64,000 nt of DNA, taken from CAWGCE01 sp964480915 (GTDB lineage: Bacteria; Planctomycetota; Planctomycetia; Pirellulales; Pirellulaceae). Where the stretch lies: positions 60,067 through 124,066 of the forward strand of contig CAYZRS010000009.1 in assembly GCA_964480915.1 (NCBI GenBank), in the 5' to 3' direction. The translations under genes and the position numbers were made by a program. Below the pieces are notes generated by a model. The model had not been told where the DNA came from. It worked only from the letters and a program-made list of their open reading frames with translations, and ran no database searches. Positions 53,370 to 62,495 of this stretch are shown here, one piece after another (within the stretch, counting starts at the first letter, position 1; each line of letters begins with the position of its first letter).

Positions 53370-55046
53370 TTATTCATCGGTCACGCAGCCTTCCGAAGCC
53401 GATTTCACGTTCTTGATGTACTTGAAGAGCGTGCCTCTCGTCGCTTTGAGTGGCGGGGCGGTCCAGGCGGCTTTGCGTTTCGCCAGCGCTTCGTCACTTA
53501 GGTCGACATCGAGTCGGTTGGTCTCGGCGTCGATGGTAATTCGGTCTCCGTTTTGGATCAGGGCAAGAGGGCCACCCTCTTGTGCTTCCGGAGCAATATG
53601 TCCCACGATGAAGCCGTGGCTGCCACCTGAAAAACGTCCGTCGGTAAGCAGCGCGACATCGCTGCCGAGCCCCGCTCCCATGATCGCTGACGTCGGCGTC
53701 AGCATTTCGGGCATCCCCGGTCCACCTTTGGGACCTTCGAAGCGGATGACAACGACATCTCCTTTTTGAATCTTACTTTCTTCCAGCGCCGAGACCATCG
53801 CTTCTTCGGAGTCGAACACATTGGCGATGCCGGTAAAGGTGAGCCCCTCTTTACCGGTGATTTTGGCGACGGCTCCTTCTGGCGCTAAGTTGCCACGCAG
53901 GATTTGGATGTGGCCGGTCGCTTTGATTGGATTATCGAACGGACGGATAATGTCTTGGTCGGCGGCAAGGTCGTCGCAAGATGCCAAATTCTCGGCAACC
54001 GTCTGACCCGTGACGGTGAGGCAATCACCATGGATCAGTCCTTCGGCAAGCAATCTTTTCATCACGGCGGGAACGCCACCCACCGCATACAAATCCTCTT
54101 GCACGTAGCGTCCGCTCGGTTTCAGATCGGCGATGAAGGGGACTCGGTCGCTGACCGCCTGGAAATCATCGATCGTCAGCGAGACGTCCACCGCGCGGGC
54201 CATGGCAATGAGATGCAGCACCGCGTTGGTGGAGCCGCCCAGAGCCATGATGACAACCAGGGCGTTTTCGAACGCTTCACGCGTCATGATGTCGCGTGGT
54301 TTGATGTCCTTTTCCAAGAGGTTAAGGATCGCCTTGCCGGCGGTCAGGCATTCCGCCTGTTTGGCCGGGTCGACGGCCGGAATGGAGCTGCTTTGCGGCA
54401 GTGACATGCCCATGGCTTCAATGGCACTGGCCATCGTGTTGGCCGTGTACATCCCACCACACGCGCCGGCTCCGGGGCAGGAGTTTCGCACGATATCATT
54501 GCGCGTTTTTTCATCGATCGAACCGGCGACAAATTCCCCGAAGCATTGGAAGGCCGAGACAATGTCTAATTTTTGGTCGCCCAACCGACCCGCTTTGATT
54601 GTGCCTCCGTAGACCATTAGTGACGGGCGATTTAAACGCCCCATGGCCATGATGCAGCCAGGCATGTTCTTGTCGCAGCCGGGCAGGGTGATGCAGGCGT
54701 CGTACCATTGGCCTCCCATGATCGTTTCGATGGAATCGGCGATGAGGTCACGCGATTGGAGAGAAAAGCTCATCCCATCCGTCCCCATCGAGATGCCATC
54801 ACTCACGCCCACCGTATTGAATCGCATGCCGACCATGCCGGCGTCCGTAACTCCCCGTTTGACCTGTTCGGAAAGGTCAAGCAAATGCATGTTGCACGGA
54901 TTCCCCTCGTACCATACGCTCGCGATGCCGACTTGAGGCTTGTGCATGTCTTCGGGGGTCAAGCCGGTGGCATAGAGCATCGCTTGCGATGCGCCTTGGA
55001 CTTTAGGTTGGGTAATGCGACGGCTGAATTTATTCAGTTCTGGCAT
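53370..55046 (-). CDS. ilvD: Dihydroxy-acid dehydratase
   Basis: A 558-residue IlvD/Edd family dehydratase with the iron-sulfur ligands in LPGCDKNMPGCIMAMGR and PGAGACGGMYTANTM, the DGMSFSLQSRDLIADSIE region, and the C-terminal LTDGRFSGGSHGFIVGH. It converts 2,3-dihydroxy-acids to 2-keto acids in branched-chain amino-acid synthesis. ATG 55046 (PELNKFSRRITQPK) matches the usual N-terminus; the frame is open 58 codons further but that part is not family-like. No other ilv or leu gene is nearby. Confidence 0.95.
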   Translation of the reverse strand: MPELNKFSRRITQPKVQGASQAMLYATGLTPEDMHKPQVGIASVWYEGNPCNMHLLDLSEQVKRGVTDAGMVGMRFNTVGVSDGISMGTDGMSFSLQSRDLIADSIETIMGGQWYDACITLPGCDKNMPGCIMAMGRLNRPSLMVYGGTIKAGRLGDQKLDIVSAFQCFGEFVAGSIDEKTRNDIVRNSCPGAGACGGMYTANTMASAIEAMGMSLPQSSSIPAVDPAKQAECLTAGKAILNLLEKDIKPRDIMTREAFENALVVIMALGGSTNAVLHLIAMARAVDVSLTIDDFQAVSDRVPFIADLKPSGRYVQEDLYAVGGVPAVMKRLLAEGLIHGDCLTVTGQTVAENLASCDDLAADQDIIRPFDNPIKATGHIQILRGNLAPEGAVAKITGKEGLTFTGIANVFDSEEAMVSALEESKIQKGDVVVIRFEGPKGGPGMPEMLTPTSAIMGAGLGSDVALLTDGRFSGGSHGFIVGHIAPEAQEGGPLALIQNGDRITIDAETNRLDVDLSDEALAKRKAAWTAPPLKATRGTLFKYIKNVKSASEGCVTDE

Positions 55047-55276
55047 GGCTCGATGAAACTTGGTTTGAGGAGGTGTAAAACGGTGGAGCGGTCGAGTGGG
55101 AAAGCGGCTGACTCGCTGCCAGCCGTTAGATGCACGGAGACCCATCCTGTCGACCACAGCGCGACCCGCTATTCTACTTGGGTTGGCGTCGCTGTGGGGA
55201 GCGGGCGAGTGGCTGGGCAAGAAATTTCGCTAAGGTAGTCAGGTCGAGTCTTGAGGCCAACAGGTATCGAATTGTC

Positions 55277-55903
55277 ATGAGCGCCGTACCCGAATTCGTT
55301 TACTTCGACCTTGGTAAAGTCTTGCTGGGCTTTAGCCATGAGCACGCCTGCAGCCAAGTCGCCAAAGTCGCCGGTGTTCCGTTCGAGAAAGTCCGCGAAT
55401 TTTTTACCCCGGAACAATCGCTCAATCGGCTGGAAAAGGGACAAGTCAGCGTTGCGGAGCTGTACGAAGAATTCTGTCAGACGTTTGCATGTCGCCCCGA
55501 TATGGACCAGCTGAGCCGCGCCGGTAGTGATATTTTCTGTTTGAATGCCGAGATCGTACCGCTGGTGGCTCAGTTGTCTGCGGCCGGTGTGCGATTGGGG
55601 ATCCTGTCCAATACGAGTGAGCCCCATTGGCAGTTTGTTACCGATGGCCGTTATCGAGTCGTTGCCGATTTCTTTGAGGTGCATGCGCTCAGCTTCGAAA
55701 TCGGCGAAATGAAACCGGCTCGATTGATCTATGACAAAGCGGCCGAAATGGCGGGAGTCGCGCCGGAACGAATTTTCTTCACCGATGATCGGCCCGAAAA
55801 CGTAGCCGGCGCGGTGGCGGCCGGTTGGTCGGCCGTTCAGTATACGTCGACGAATGCGTTGGCTGCCGCACTGCGAGCGACCGGTTTGAAATTCAATTTC
55901 TGA
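55277..55903 (+). CDS. HAD superfamily hydrolase (subfamily IA, YihX-like)
   Basis: A 208-residue phosphatase-like protein with HAD motifs in order: YFDLGKVLLGF (motif I, nucleophile Asp, with Gly at the +2 position as in YihX), GILSNTSEPHW (motif II, Ser/Thr), EMKPARLIYDKAAEMAG (motif III, Lys), and IFFTDDRPENVAGAVAAGW (motif IV, Asp pair). A helical cap sits between I and II. It should act on a small phosphorylated metabolite, perhaps a sugar phosphate. ATG 55277 begins directly before the core; the longer open frame overlaps nothing useful. It is convergent with the pyrophosphatase. Confidence 0.88.
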   Translation: MSAVPEFVYFDLGKVLLGFSHEHACSQVAKVAGVPFEKVREFFTPEQSLNRLEKGQVSVAELYEEFCQTFACRPDMDQLSRAGSDIFCLNAEIVPLVAQLSAAGVRLGILSNTSEPHWQFVTDGRYRVVADFFEVHALSFEIGEMKPARLIYDKAAEMAGVAPERIFFTDDRPENVAGAVAAGWSAVQYTSTNALAAALRATGLKFNF

Positions 55904-55930
55904 AATGGGCAGTGAGCCACCCGAGCAACT

Positions 55931-56566
55931 CTAATTCGACGTGCGTCGGAAGTTGGCGATTTCTAGCTCTGCCGGTTCGACGGAATGTCGCTCCGTGCCA
56001 TTGTCTAATTCGGTGTCGCCCAGCGTCGTCGCGGCGAACCGGAGTCCGAATCGGTCGATGGAATTGGAAACGAGTTCCATCGCTTCGGCGAAGTCGCCCC
56101 AGCCGATGACTTTGACCCACTTGTGGGTTTCCAGGTCTTTGTAGTGCTCGAAAAAGTACTCGATCTGCTGCGTGCGAATTTCAGGCAGATCGAGAATCGA
56201 TTTTATCTGAGAGTACTGAGCCGAAACTCGATCGCTGGGAACTGCCACGATCTTTTCGTCTTGCCCACCATCGTCCTCCATTTTTAACACACCGATCGGA
56301 CGGCAGTTGACGACGGAACCTGGCAAGAGGCTGTGGGAACTGCAAACCAAAACGTCAATCGGGTCGTTGTCGAGGCTGAGAGTGTTCGGCACGAAGCCGT
56401 AGTTGCCCGGATAAGTAACCGGTGTGTAAAGGAATCGATCGACGAACAATCGCCCGGAACGTTTGTCCAACTCGTACTTGATCGGCTCGCCACCCATCGG
56501 GATTTCCACGACGACGTTGATGTCGACGGGCGGATTGTAGCCGACGGCGATCGATTCAATTTGCAT
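55931..56566 (-). CDS. ppa: Inorganic pyrophosphatase (family I)
   Basis: A 211-residue soluble pyrophosphatase. The active-site residues are in IKYELDKRSGRLFVDRFL and YPGNYGFVPNTLSLDNDPIDVLV (D-x-D-P-x-D metal site), and the KWVKVIGWGD segment follows. It hydrolyses pyrophosphate with Mg2+. ATG 56566 is preceded by AAGAGA. It has about 35 residues more at the C-terminus than the E. coli enzyme (176). Confidence 0.94.
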   Translation of the reverse strand: MQIESIAVGYNPPVDINVVVEIPMGGEPIKYELDKRSGRLFVDRFLYTPVTYPGNYGFVPNTLSLDNDPIDVLVCSSHSLLPGSVVNCRPIGVLKMEDDGGQDEKIVAVPSDRVSAQYSQIKSILDLPEIRTQQIEYFFEHYKDLETHKWVKVIGWGDFAEAMELVSNSIDRFGLRFAATTLGDTELDNGTERHSVEPAELEIANFRRTSN

Positions 56567-57234
56567 GTTTCGTGTCTCTTTTGCTTGGAGGAGGACACCA
56601 AACCATAGGTCGCGGCGATAGGGCACGATCATGGATTTTCCCTACGATCCGGTAGGGGGTTTCCTTACGATTCCTTGAGATGGCGCATTGTGGCTTCGCA
56701 GCATTCATTGGCGCCGACATTGAGCCAATGAATGGCGAAAGGCGCAATTCGCCAGGCGTTCTAAATTCAGTGGTCGATGGAGACCAAGCCGATTCCGGCG
56801 CCACTGAATTCGTCCTCCATGGTGTTCCTCGCGACCGGGGACTTACTAGAGACAATCAAAGCGCTCGCTAGCAATGCCAACACGTGGCGGTTGTCTCTCC
56901 TGCGATTTTGCCGAGCAACGCACCGGTACAAGAGGACGGGCATGCTTCCATCGTCCTCAGATAAAAATTAGCGAACAAGGCTGTTTGCTGGGCCCGCATG
57001 CTGAACGACCAGCTTGTGGGCACGCTGGGCTTGCCAGTTGGGGCGTTGATCCAACCGGTTTCACTGATCGGTACGTTTTACCGACGCTTCCCCGTTTTCC
57101 TAACCCGCACAACGCGACTCGGGCCATCTAGGTTCGAGACGGACAATCGATCCATTCGATTCTTCTCTTACAAACGGTCGGGTTGCGCGCGAAGTCACGA
57201 GCGACGCCTTGAGAAGCATTTTTGGGAACACAAC
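56567..57234. other. Intergenic stretch between ppa and the gapped gene
   Basis: About 670 bp with several short open frames, none with a ribosome-binding site, repeat pattern or recognisable protein character. The frame of the following gene is open back to 56998 but that part is not protein-like. It may hold the promoter of that gene. Confidence 0.35.
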
Positions 57235-58466
57235 ATGACTTGTCGGACCACCTTCGAACGAAACGATGAATCGGCCTGGAAGTTGATCATCGGTGCGATC
57301 TTCGCATTCGTTCTTTTTGAGGCGGGTTGGATGTATTTGCATCGTCAGCCCCACCATCTTCCGGTAGCCGCCGGTCATGGTGAGTCGAAGTTGGGCGAAT
57401 ACTCGAAGCAAGACGAATTGCAGTTGTATGTGACTCCGCGCAATTCGGCGGCCAGTCTTCTGCCGACCACGGATGAGGTCTTTGGTCAGGTTTCGGTCGC
57501 GAGTGCCGATGGCGATTTCGTGGGGGATTCCTCCTTCTCAGACGATCAACTGGCCGAAGAGTTTACCGGCATCCCGGCGGCGCTCTACCGAACCGATCGC
57601 TTCTCTTCAGCTCCAACGTCCGCTCCTGCCGAACCGGAAGAGGACTTGCCCATCATTCGTGTGCCCGGGAGGTTTCGAGTCAAGATGCCGGCCGGTCCTG
57701 TCGCGACGACCGTTGTCGAAACCAACTCGTTTCCAAATTCGACGTTTGAAACGCCAACCGACTTGCCAACTGATTCGCCATCCGAATCGCCAACCGAATC
57801 CGGTTTCGCATTCCAACTGGCGGAAGAATNNNNNNNNNNNNNNNNNNNNNNNNNNNNNNNNNNNNNNNNNNNNNNNNNNNNNNNNNNNNNNNNNNNNNNN
57901 NNNNNNNNNNNNNNNNNNNNNNNNNNNNNTCGCCATCCGAATCGCCAACCGAATCCGGTTTCGCATTCCAACTGGCGGAAGAATCCCCAGCAGAACCAAG
58001 CGAACCTGCTGACAATTCGCTTCCATGGGGGGAAGAACTCGTACCGCCCACATCGGCCACCGACATAGATAGCTCGATTGAGGAAGGGATCGTTAACGAT
58101 GGCCGAGCGTTGGGCATAGAGAATGTGCCGTTAACGGATGCAGGCGAGACGCGTTGGGACGAGTATCCCAGCACATCTTACGAGACGATGTTGCCGAAGT
58201 ATGAGACCGACACCGAGCCGGTGTTGTCTCCTGCCGCCGCGGCGAATCGCATGTTGAATCTCACCAAACCACAAGAGTCAATTGTCGAAGCGCCCAAAAG
58301 GGAGCTGGAACAATCGCCACCCGCATCTGTCCCGACGATCTTGAATTCAGGGGTTCGCGTCAGTCACAAGATTGCCCGCTCACTGCCGGGTTCTGACGTC
58401 TTGCCGATCGTGAACCAAGAGACGGCCGCTGCGCACGGGATGATCCAAAACCCGTTCGTAAGATAG
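57235..58466 (+). CDS. Membrane-anchored low-complexity protein, split by an assembly gap
   Basis: The left part (57235-57829) has a membrane helix near residues 17-37 (LIIGAIFAFVLFEAGWMYLH) and then a Pro/Glu/Ser-rich outside part. A 100-N gap follows. The right part (57930-58466) is in a different nominal frame, but the 55 bases on both sides of the gap are identical; collapsing that overlap puts SPSESPTESGFAFQLAEE in one frame and gives a single protein of about 358 residues ending at TAG 58464-58466. No known domain. Its stop lies 11 bp from that of the next, convergent gene, which encodes another low-complexity exported protein. Confidence 0.7.
57775..57984. repeat. 55-base direct repeat flanking the second 100-N gap
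   Basis: Bases 57775-57829 and 57930-57984 are identical; the Ns run 57830-57929. The repeat length and gap size equal those of the gap at 32650. Merging the two copies restores a single reading frame, so the true sequence probably has one copy and no gap, or a few tandem units. Confidence 0.9.
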
Positions 58467-58477
58467 CTCGAGCGAAG

Positions 58478-59194
58478 CTATTGGCTCTCTGCTGCTTCTC
58501 GTTCGAGTCGGTTGTGGAGGTCTTGCAGATAGCGTGAGACGGGCTCTGCTGGGGCCGCTTCGGCCTCCGCTTCCGTCTCCGTCACCAACGCTTCTTCTGT
58601 CGCCGTTGATGGTTGACCATGGTCCTTCGTTTTTGCGGTCTCATTTTCCACAATGACATCATCAGCGGTGAGGCCAATCGCGGCCAAAATCTCGACCTGC
58701 TTGTCCGACATGGTTCCCGATGCAAGTTGGTTGGGCGATTCAGGTGACGGATCTTCACTGGCGACAGCGGCCGTCATTTTCGCGGCTGGCTTCATTGGGC
58801 CGGCGGTCATCTGTGCAATATCCGAGGCCTCTTCCACGGTGGCCGCAGCCATCGGTGCCTTGGCTGTGTCGTCTGCCTTCGCTTCGATCGAATCGTCGGT
58901 TTCGCTGTCATCCCTGTTCGGTATGTCCGCGGTCGGCTCGCTGGCCGGTGCGACTGAACTCACTGCTTCACTCGGTGAAGGGGCTGCAGCAGGTTGAGCC
59001 GATTTTGGCGTTGAATGATCGGTCGGCACGCCGAGGTCAACACCGTGATAGGCGTGTTCGATGTCGGCGGTACTGGAACTTGATCGAGTTGTCGTTGGAG
59101 CGGTATCTACTTTGGTGGCTGCTTGCCTACCCGATTCGCGGCCGGCAAACCAGATTGTCAGCGCGCCAAGGATGAGAAGAGTAAGGCGTTTCAT
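58478..59194 (-). CDS. Exported low-complexity protein of unknown function
   Basis: A 238-residue protein with an N-terminal signal or anchor (RLTLLILGALTIWFAG, about residues 3-18) followed by a long Ala/Ser/Thr/Glu-rich region without clear structure. A short predicted helix is near KQVEILAAIGLTADDVIVE, and a C-terminal amphipathic stretch follows (RYLQDLHNRLEREAAES). No family was recognised. Composition is similar in style to the neighbouring gapped gene on the other strand. Confidence 0.6.
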   Translation of the reverse strand: MKRLTLLILGALTIWFAGRESGRQAATKVDTAPTTTRSSSSTADIEHAYHGVDLGVPTDHSTPKSAQPAAAPSPSEAVSSVAPASEPTADIPNRDDSETDDSIEAKADDTAKAPMAAATVEEASDIAQMTAGPMKPAAKMTAAVASEDPSPESPNQLASGTMSDKQVEILAAIGLTADDVIVENETAKTKDHGQPSTATEEALVTETEAEAEAAPAEPVSRYLQDLHNRLEREAAESQ

Positions 59195-59383
59195 AATGCG
59201 TCACAGGTCCTAAGATTTCGTTTGGGCCAGCGCCTATTGTAATGCAAACGCAAAACAATCCCGCGCGCGTTTTGCCAGATTCCGAGCGGCTCGGCCCCGT
59301 TGGGGGCCGATTTGGGCAGTTCCTGCCGATTTTGCAGCCGTCGTGATTTCGTCAGTCGGCCTCTTCGGCGGCAACGACATTGG

Positions 59384-60694
59384 TTAGATGTAGTCGTTTA
59401 TGAGGTTTTCCAGCCACTCTTGTCGTCCGCTCTGATTGGCCGCCGGTTCGCCTTGATTCAGCATGAACTGCTCCAGCGAGCTGAGACTATGCTGACCGTT
59501 TTCGATCTCTTGTCCCAGGCCGGAATCCCAGGAGGCGTATCGTTCCTTCACAAAATTCGCGAGTACGCCGTCGGCTCGAATCTTGGCCGCGATGCGCAGG
59601 CCGCGAGCGAAAGCGTCCATGCCGCCGATGTGAGCGTAGAATAAATCGATCGGCTCAAAGCTCTCTCGCCGTACTTTGGCGTCGAAGTTGACCCCACCAG
59701 CGGTCAGGCCACCATACTTCAATATGGAAAGCATCGTGCGCGTTGTCAGGTAAATGTTGGTTGGGAATTGATCTGTGTCCCATCCCAGCATGAGGTCGCC
59801 GGTGTTGGCGTCGATCGAACCGAGCATGCCCTGCATACCGGCATACTCGAGTTCGTGCATCATCGTGTGTCCGGCGAGCGTCGCGTGATTGGTCTCGATA
59901 TTCAATTGAAAGTGATCGGCCAGGTCGTAGCTTCGTAAGAAGTTTGCACAAGCGGCGGCGTCCGAATCGTACTGATGCTTTGTCGGCTCTTTCGGCTTGG
60001 GTTCGATAAAGAACTGTCCGGTGAAACCGATTTCCTTGGCATAATCAATGGCCATGTGGAGCAGGCGAGCCAGGTTGTCCAGTTCGCGTTTCATGTCGGT
60101 GTTATAAAGGTTTTGGTATCCCTCACGACCGCCCCAAAAAACGTGTCCTGCCGCGCCAAGCTCGTGCGACACCTCGATCGCTTTCTTCACCTGAGCCGCT
60201 GCGTAAGCAAAGACCTCGGCGTTGCAAGTTGTCCCAGCGCCGTGCATGAAACGCGGGTTGCTGAACATGTTTTGCGTGCCCCACAACAGTTGAATGCCGG
60301 TGCGCTCTTGCTCCTCCTTCAAGACCGCGACGACCGCATCCAGATTGCTGTTGGTTTCGGCGAGCGAGTCGCCCTCGGGTGCCACATCGCGATCGTGAAA
60401 CGCATAGAACGGGGCGTCCAGCTTATCGATGAATTCAAAGGCGACTCGGGCGCGCTGTTGCGCGTTCTCGACCGAATCGGTACCGTCCTCCCAGGGACGC
60501 TGAGCTGTGCCAGGCCCAAACGGATCACTGCCGGTACCACGAAAAGTGTGCCAGTAAACGACGCTGAAGCGAAGGTGCTCCTTCATCGTCTTGCCGGCGA
60601 TCTCTTCTTCTGGGTTGTACCAGCGAAAGCTGAGAGGGTTCTTGGATTCGGGGCCTTCGTAGCGAATTTTCTCAACTTCGGGAAATGCAGTCAT
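59384..60694 (-). CDS. xylA: Xylose isomerase
   Basis: A 436-residue class II xylose isomerase. The catalytic His-Asp pair is in FYAFHDRDVAPEGD (about residue 100), and metal ligands are in FFIEPKPKEPTKHQYD (about 230) and IETNHATLAGH (about 265), with DLMLGWDTDQFP later. It converts D-xylose to D-xylulose and often D-glucose to D-fructose. No xylulokinase or transporter gene is adjacent, so it may serve scavenged sugars from plant or algal polymers. Confidence 0.95.
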   Translation of the reverse strand: MTAFPEVEKIRYEGPESKNPLSFRWYNPEEEIAGKTMKEHLRFSVVYWHTFRGTGSDPFGPGTAQRPWEDGTDSVENAQQRARVAFEFIDKLDAPFYAFHDRDVAPEGDSLAETNSNLDAVVAVLKEEQERTGIQLLWGTQNMFSNPRFMHGAGTTCNAEVFAYAAAQVKKAIEVSHELGAAGHVFWGGREGYQNLYNTDMKRELDNLARLLHMAIDYAKEIGFTGQFFIEPKPKEPTKHQYDSDAAACANFLRSYDLADHFQLNIETNHATLAGHTMMHELEYAGMQGMLGSIDANTGDLMLGWDTDQFPTNIYLTTRTMLSILKYGGLTAGGVNFDAKVRRESFEPIDLFYAHIGGMDAFARGLRIAAKIRADGVLANFVKERYASWDSGLGQEIENGQHSLSSLEQFMLNQGEPAANQSGRQEWLENLINDYI

Positions 60695-60877
60695 GCTGGG
60701 AGTCCTGGGTGATAAATGTGTCCGCTCAGTCTATTTTCTGCAACGAAGTGCGCAAAGGTGTGCTGTTCTGTCCGGAACGAGTGGCGGCACCGATGACTTG
60801 TTGACTTGCTTCGCAGTCGTTATCGGCGGAGCCTTTGATTGAGTTCATCGCGAAGATCGACGAATGCAGGCGTTAGG

Positions 60878-61684
60878 TTACGAAGTCATCTTGCGGACGA
60901 TCCAATCGCCCAGCGTTGGGGAAAGTTGCGAAATCGCGAACAGCAGCCGTGATTTCGCGGGAACGACGAGTTCGACTTGTCGTGACTCGCACGCGCGGAT
61001 GATGCGTTGAGCAAGCCACACAGGATCGATTCCTTGGAGCTTCACGCCACCGCCCGGTTTCCTTGCAGAATCAGGCAGTCCCTGGGCCGACCGATCATAC
61101 CGACCACCGGCGTCAGAACGGCGAATCGGCCCTGGGCAGACGAGCAGCGTGTGGATGCCGTCTTCTGCCAATTCCAGGCGCAACTGAGCCGTGTAGGCGG
61201 CGAGCGCGAACTTGCTGGCCGGGTATGCACCCAAATAGGGGGATACCGATTTCGATGCGAGCGAACCAATGTTGACGATCGAGCCGCGGGATCGCTTTAA
61301 GGCGTCGATCGCTGCGGCGACGCACGAGGTGACGGCGATGAAGTTCAAGTCGAGCAATTCTGCATACTTATCAGCCGACGTTTCCACAGCTCTACCACGG
61401 TCGGAGCGACCAAAGGCGTTGACCAGCACATCGATCTCTTCAAGTTGACCAAAGAGCCGTTCGACGTCGCCGACATTCGTGACGTCGGCAGTAAACGTGC
61501 GCATTCGTTTCGCATCTTGCGAGGGCCCCGGTTCGATCTTAGCTTCCGCTGCGGCCAACTTGACCGGATCGCGGGCGACGATCGTCACATCGGCGCCTTG
61601 CCGATACCAGGCTTCGGCAAGCTTCCGCCCTAGGCCCTGAGAACCGCCCAGGATAACGACTTTCTTTTGTTCCCAATGACTCAT
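60878..61684 (-). CDS. Short-chain dehydrogenase/reductase
   Basis: A 268-residue SDR. The cofactor loop is VVILGGSQGLGRKLAEAW (about residues 9-26), then VNAFGRSDRGRA (NNAG-equivalent), SIVNIGSLASKS (catalytic Ser) and YPASKFALAAYTAQL (Tyr and Lys). The substrate is unknown. The sequence around the third motif differs from the NNAG norm (VNAFG), which is seen in some SDRs. It is translated just after the next protein in transcription order: its start overlaps that gene's stop by 4 bases. Confidence 0.88.
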   Translation of the reverse strand: MSHWEQKKVVILGGSQGLGRKLAEAWYRQGADVTIVARDPVKLAAAEAKIEPGPSQDAKRMRTFTADVTNVGDVERLFGQLEEIDVLVNAFGRSDRGRAVETSADKYAELLDLNFIAVTSCVAAAIDALKRSRGSIVNIGSLASKSVSPYLGAYPASKFALAAYTAQLRLELAEDGIHTLLVCPGPIRRSDAGGRYDRSAQGLPDSARKPGGGVKLQGIDPVWLAQRIIRACESRQVELVVPAKSRLLFAISQLSPTLGDWIVRKMTS

Positions 61685-62298
61685 TCGGACATCGCTTCAT
61701 GACGGCCCGATTCATCGAATTGGTCGACCGTCCAAGAGACCTGCGCATCGGTGCCCCATTCGACCCGCAGGTATCGCTGCGGGTAACCCCAGACAGGATC
61801 GAATTCTGCTCGAAGATGCAAATCGCGGCTCATTCCGTCGGCTCCATCCTGCGGTGCTTCGGTCGCCAGCAGGTCGTGTTCGATCGTCCGGAACATTCCT
61901 GGAATTGACCATGTTCCCAGAGTCCGTTGATCCTTTAAAGGGTGGCCATTTCGCGTCGCCGAAACGACTCGATCACTTTCGATGCGCACATTGTAAGTGG
62001 CCGGTTGTCGCCCGACGACTGTCGTCTCGATGAGGTAGTCATGCAATTGCGTCTTTTCCCATCGTGCCAAGGCAGCGTCGAAATCGGCTCGAGTTAACTC
62101 CGGAATGCGGCTGCGTGATTCGATGACGATCCAGGCCACCAAGCCGATGGCTACCGAAAGCAACCCACCGGCGACGGCCAGCAATACGAATCGGCGCCCC
62201 ATCGGACGCTTAACCGCTCCGGTTCTCGCGCCGTTAGTCGTCATGGTGTGCCCATCGTCGGATTCGGGATCGGCGGTATCGGAATTGGCAATAATCAT
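61681..62298 (-). CDS. Membrane-anchored protein, DUF6174-like
   Basis: A 205-residue protein with one helix at about residues 33-55 (FVLLAVAGGLLSVAIGLVAW) and an extracytoplasmic domain. The pattern LARWEKTQLHDYLIETTVV, then a VRIESDRVVSATRNG strand, FRTIEHDLL and DPVWGYPQRYLRVEW resembles DUF6174, a small beta-rich domain of unknown function. The stop overlaps the SDR start by 4 bases, so the two form an operon. The family assignment is from memory of the pattern only. Confidence 0.6.
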   Translation of the reverse strand: MIIANSDTADPESDDGHTMTTNGARTGAVKRPMGRRFVLLAVAGGLLSVAIGLVAWIVIESRSRIPELTRADFDAALARWEKTQLHDYLIETTVVGRQPATYNVRIESDRVVSATRNGHPLKDQRTLGTWSIPGMFRTIEHDLLATEAPQDGADGMSRDLHLRAEFDPVWGYPQRYLRVEWGTDAQVSWTVDQFDESGRHEAMSE

Positions 62299-62495
62299 AG
62301 GAATCTACACAGGTCATTCCGCAACAGAAAAAGCTGAGGAACAAGGTGAAATCGTCGCCTTGCGGCGTTTGGACTAGTCAAGCTATGGTGGCGACCTCAG
62401 ACATTGTGATCGATCGTCTCATCTCGCGTCAATCAGCAGTGGATGACCCTCGTCGAGGAATGAGGTCTAAGTGCAGTTTTCAGGGACGGAATGAA

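Noticed and set aside
59292..59309. Hairpin downstream of xylA as a terminator
   Set aside because: 7-bp GC stem with no T-run on the xylA strand; left unassigned.
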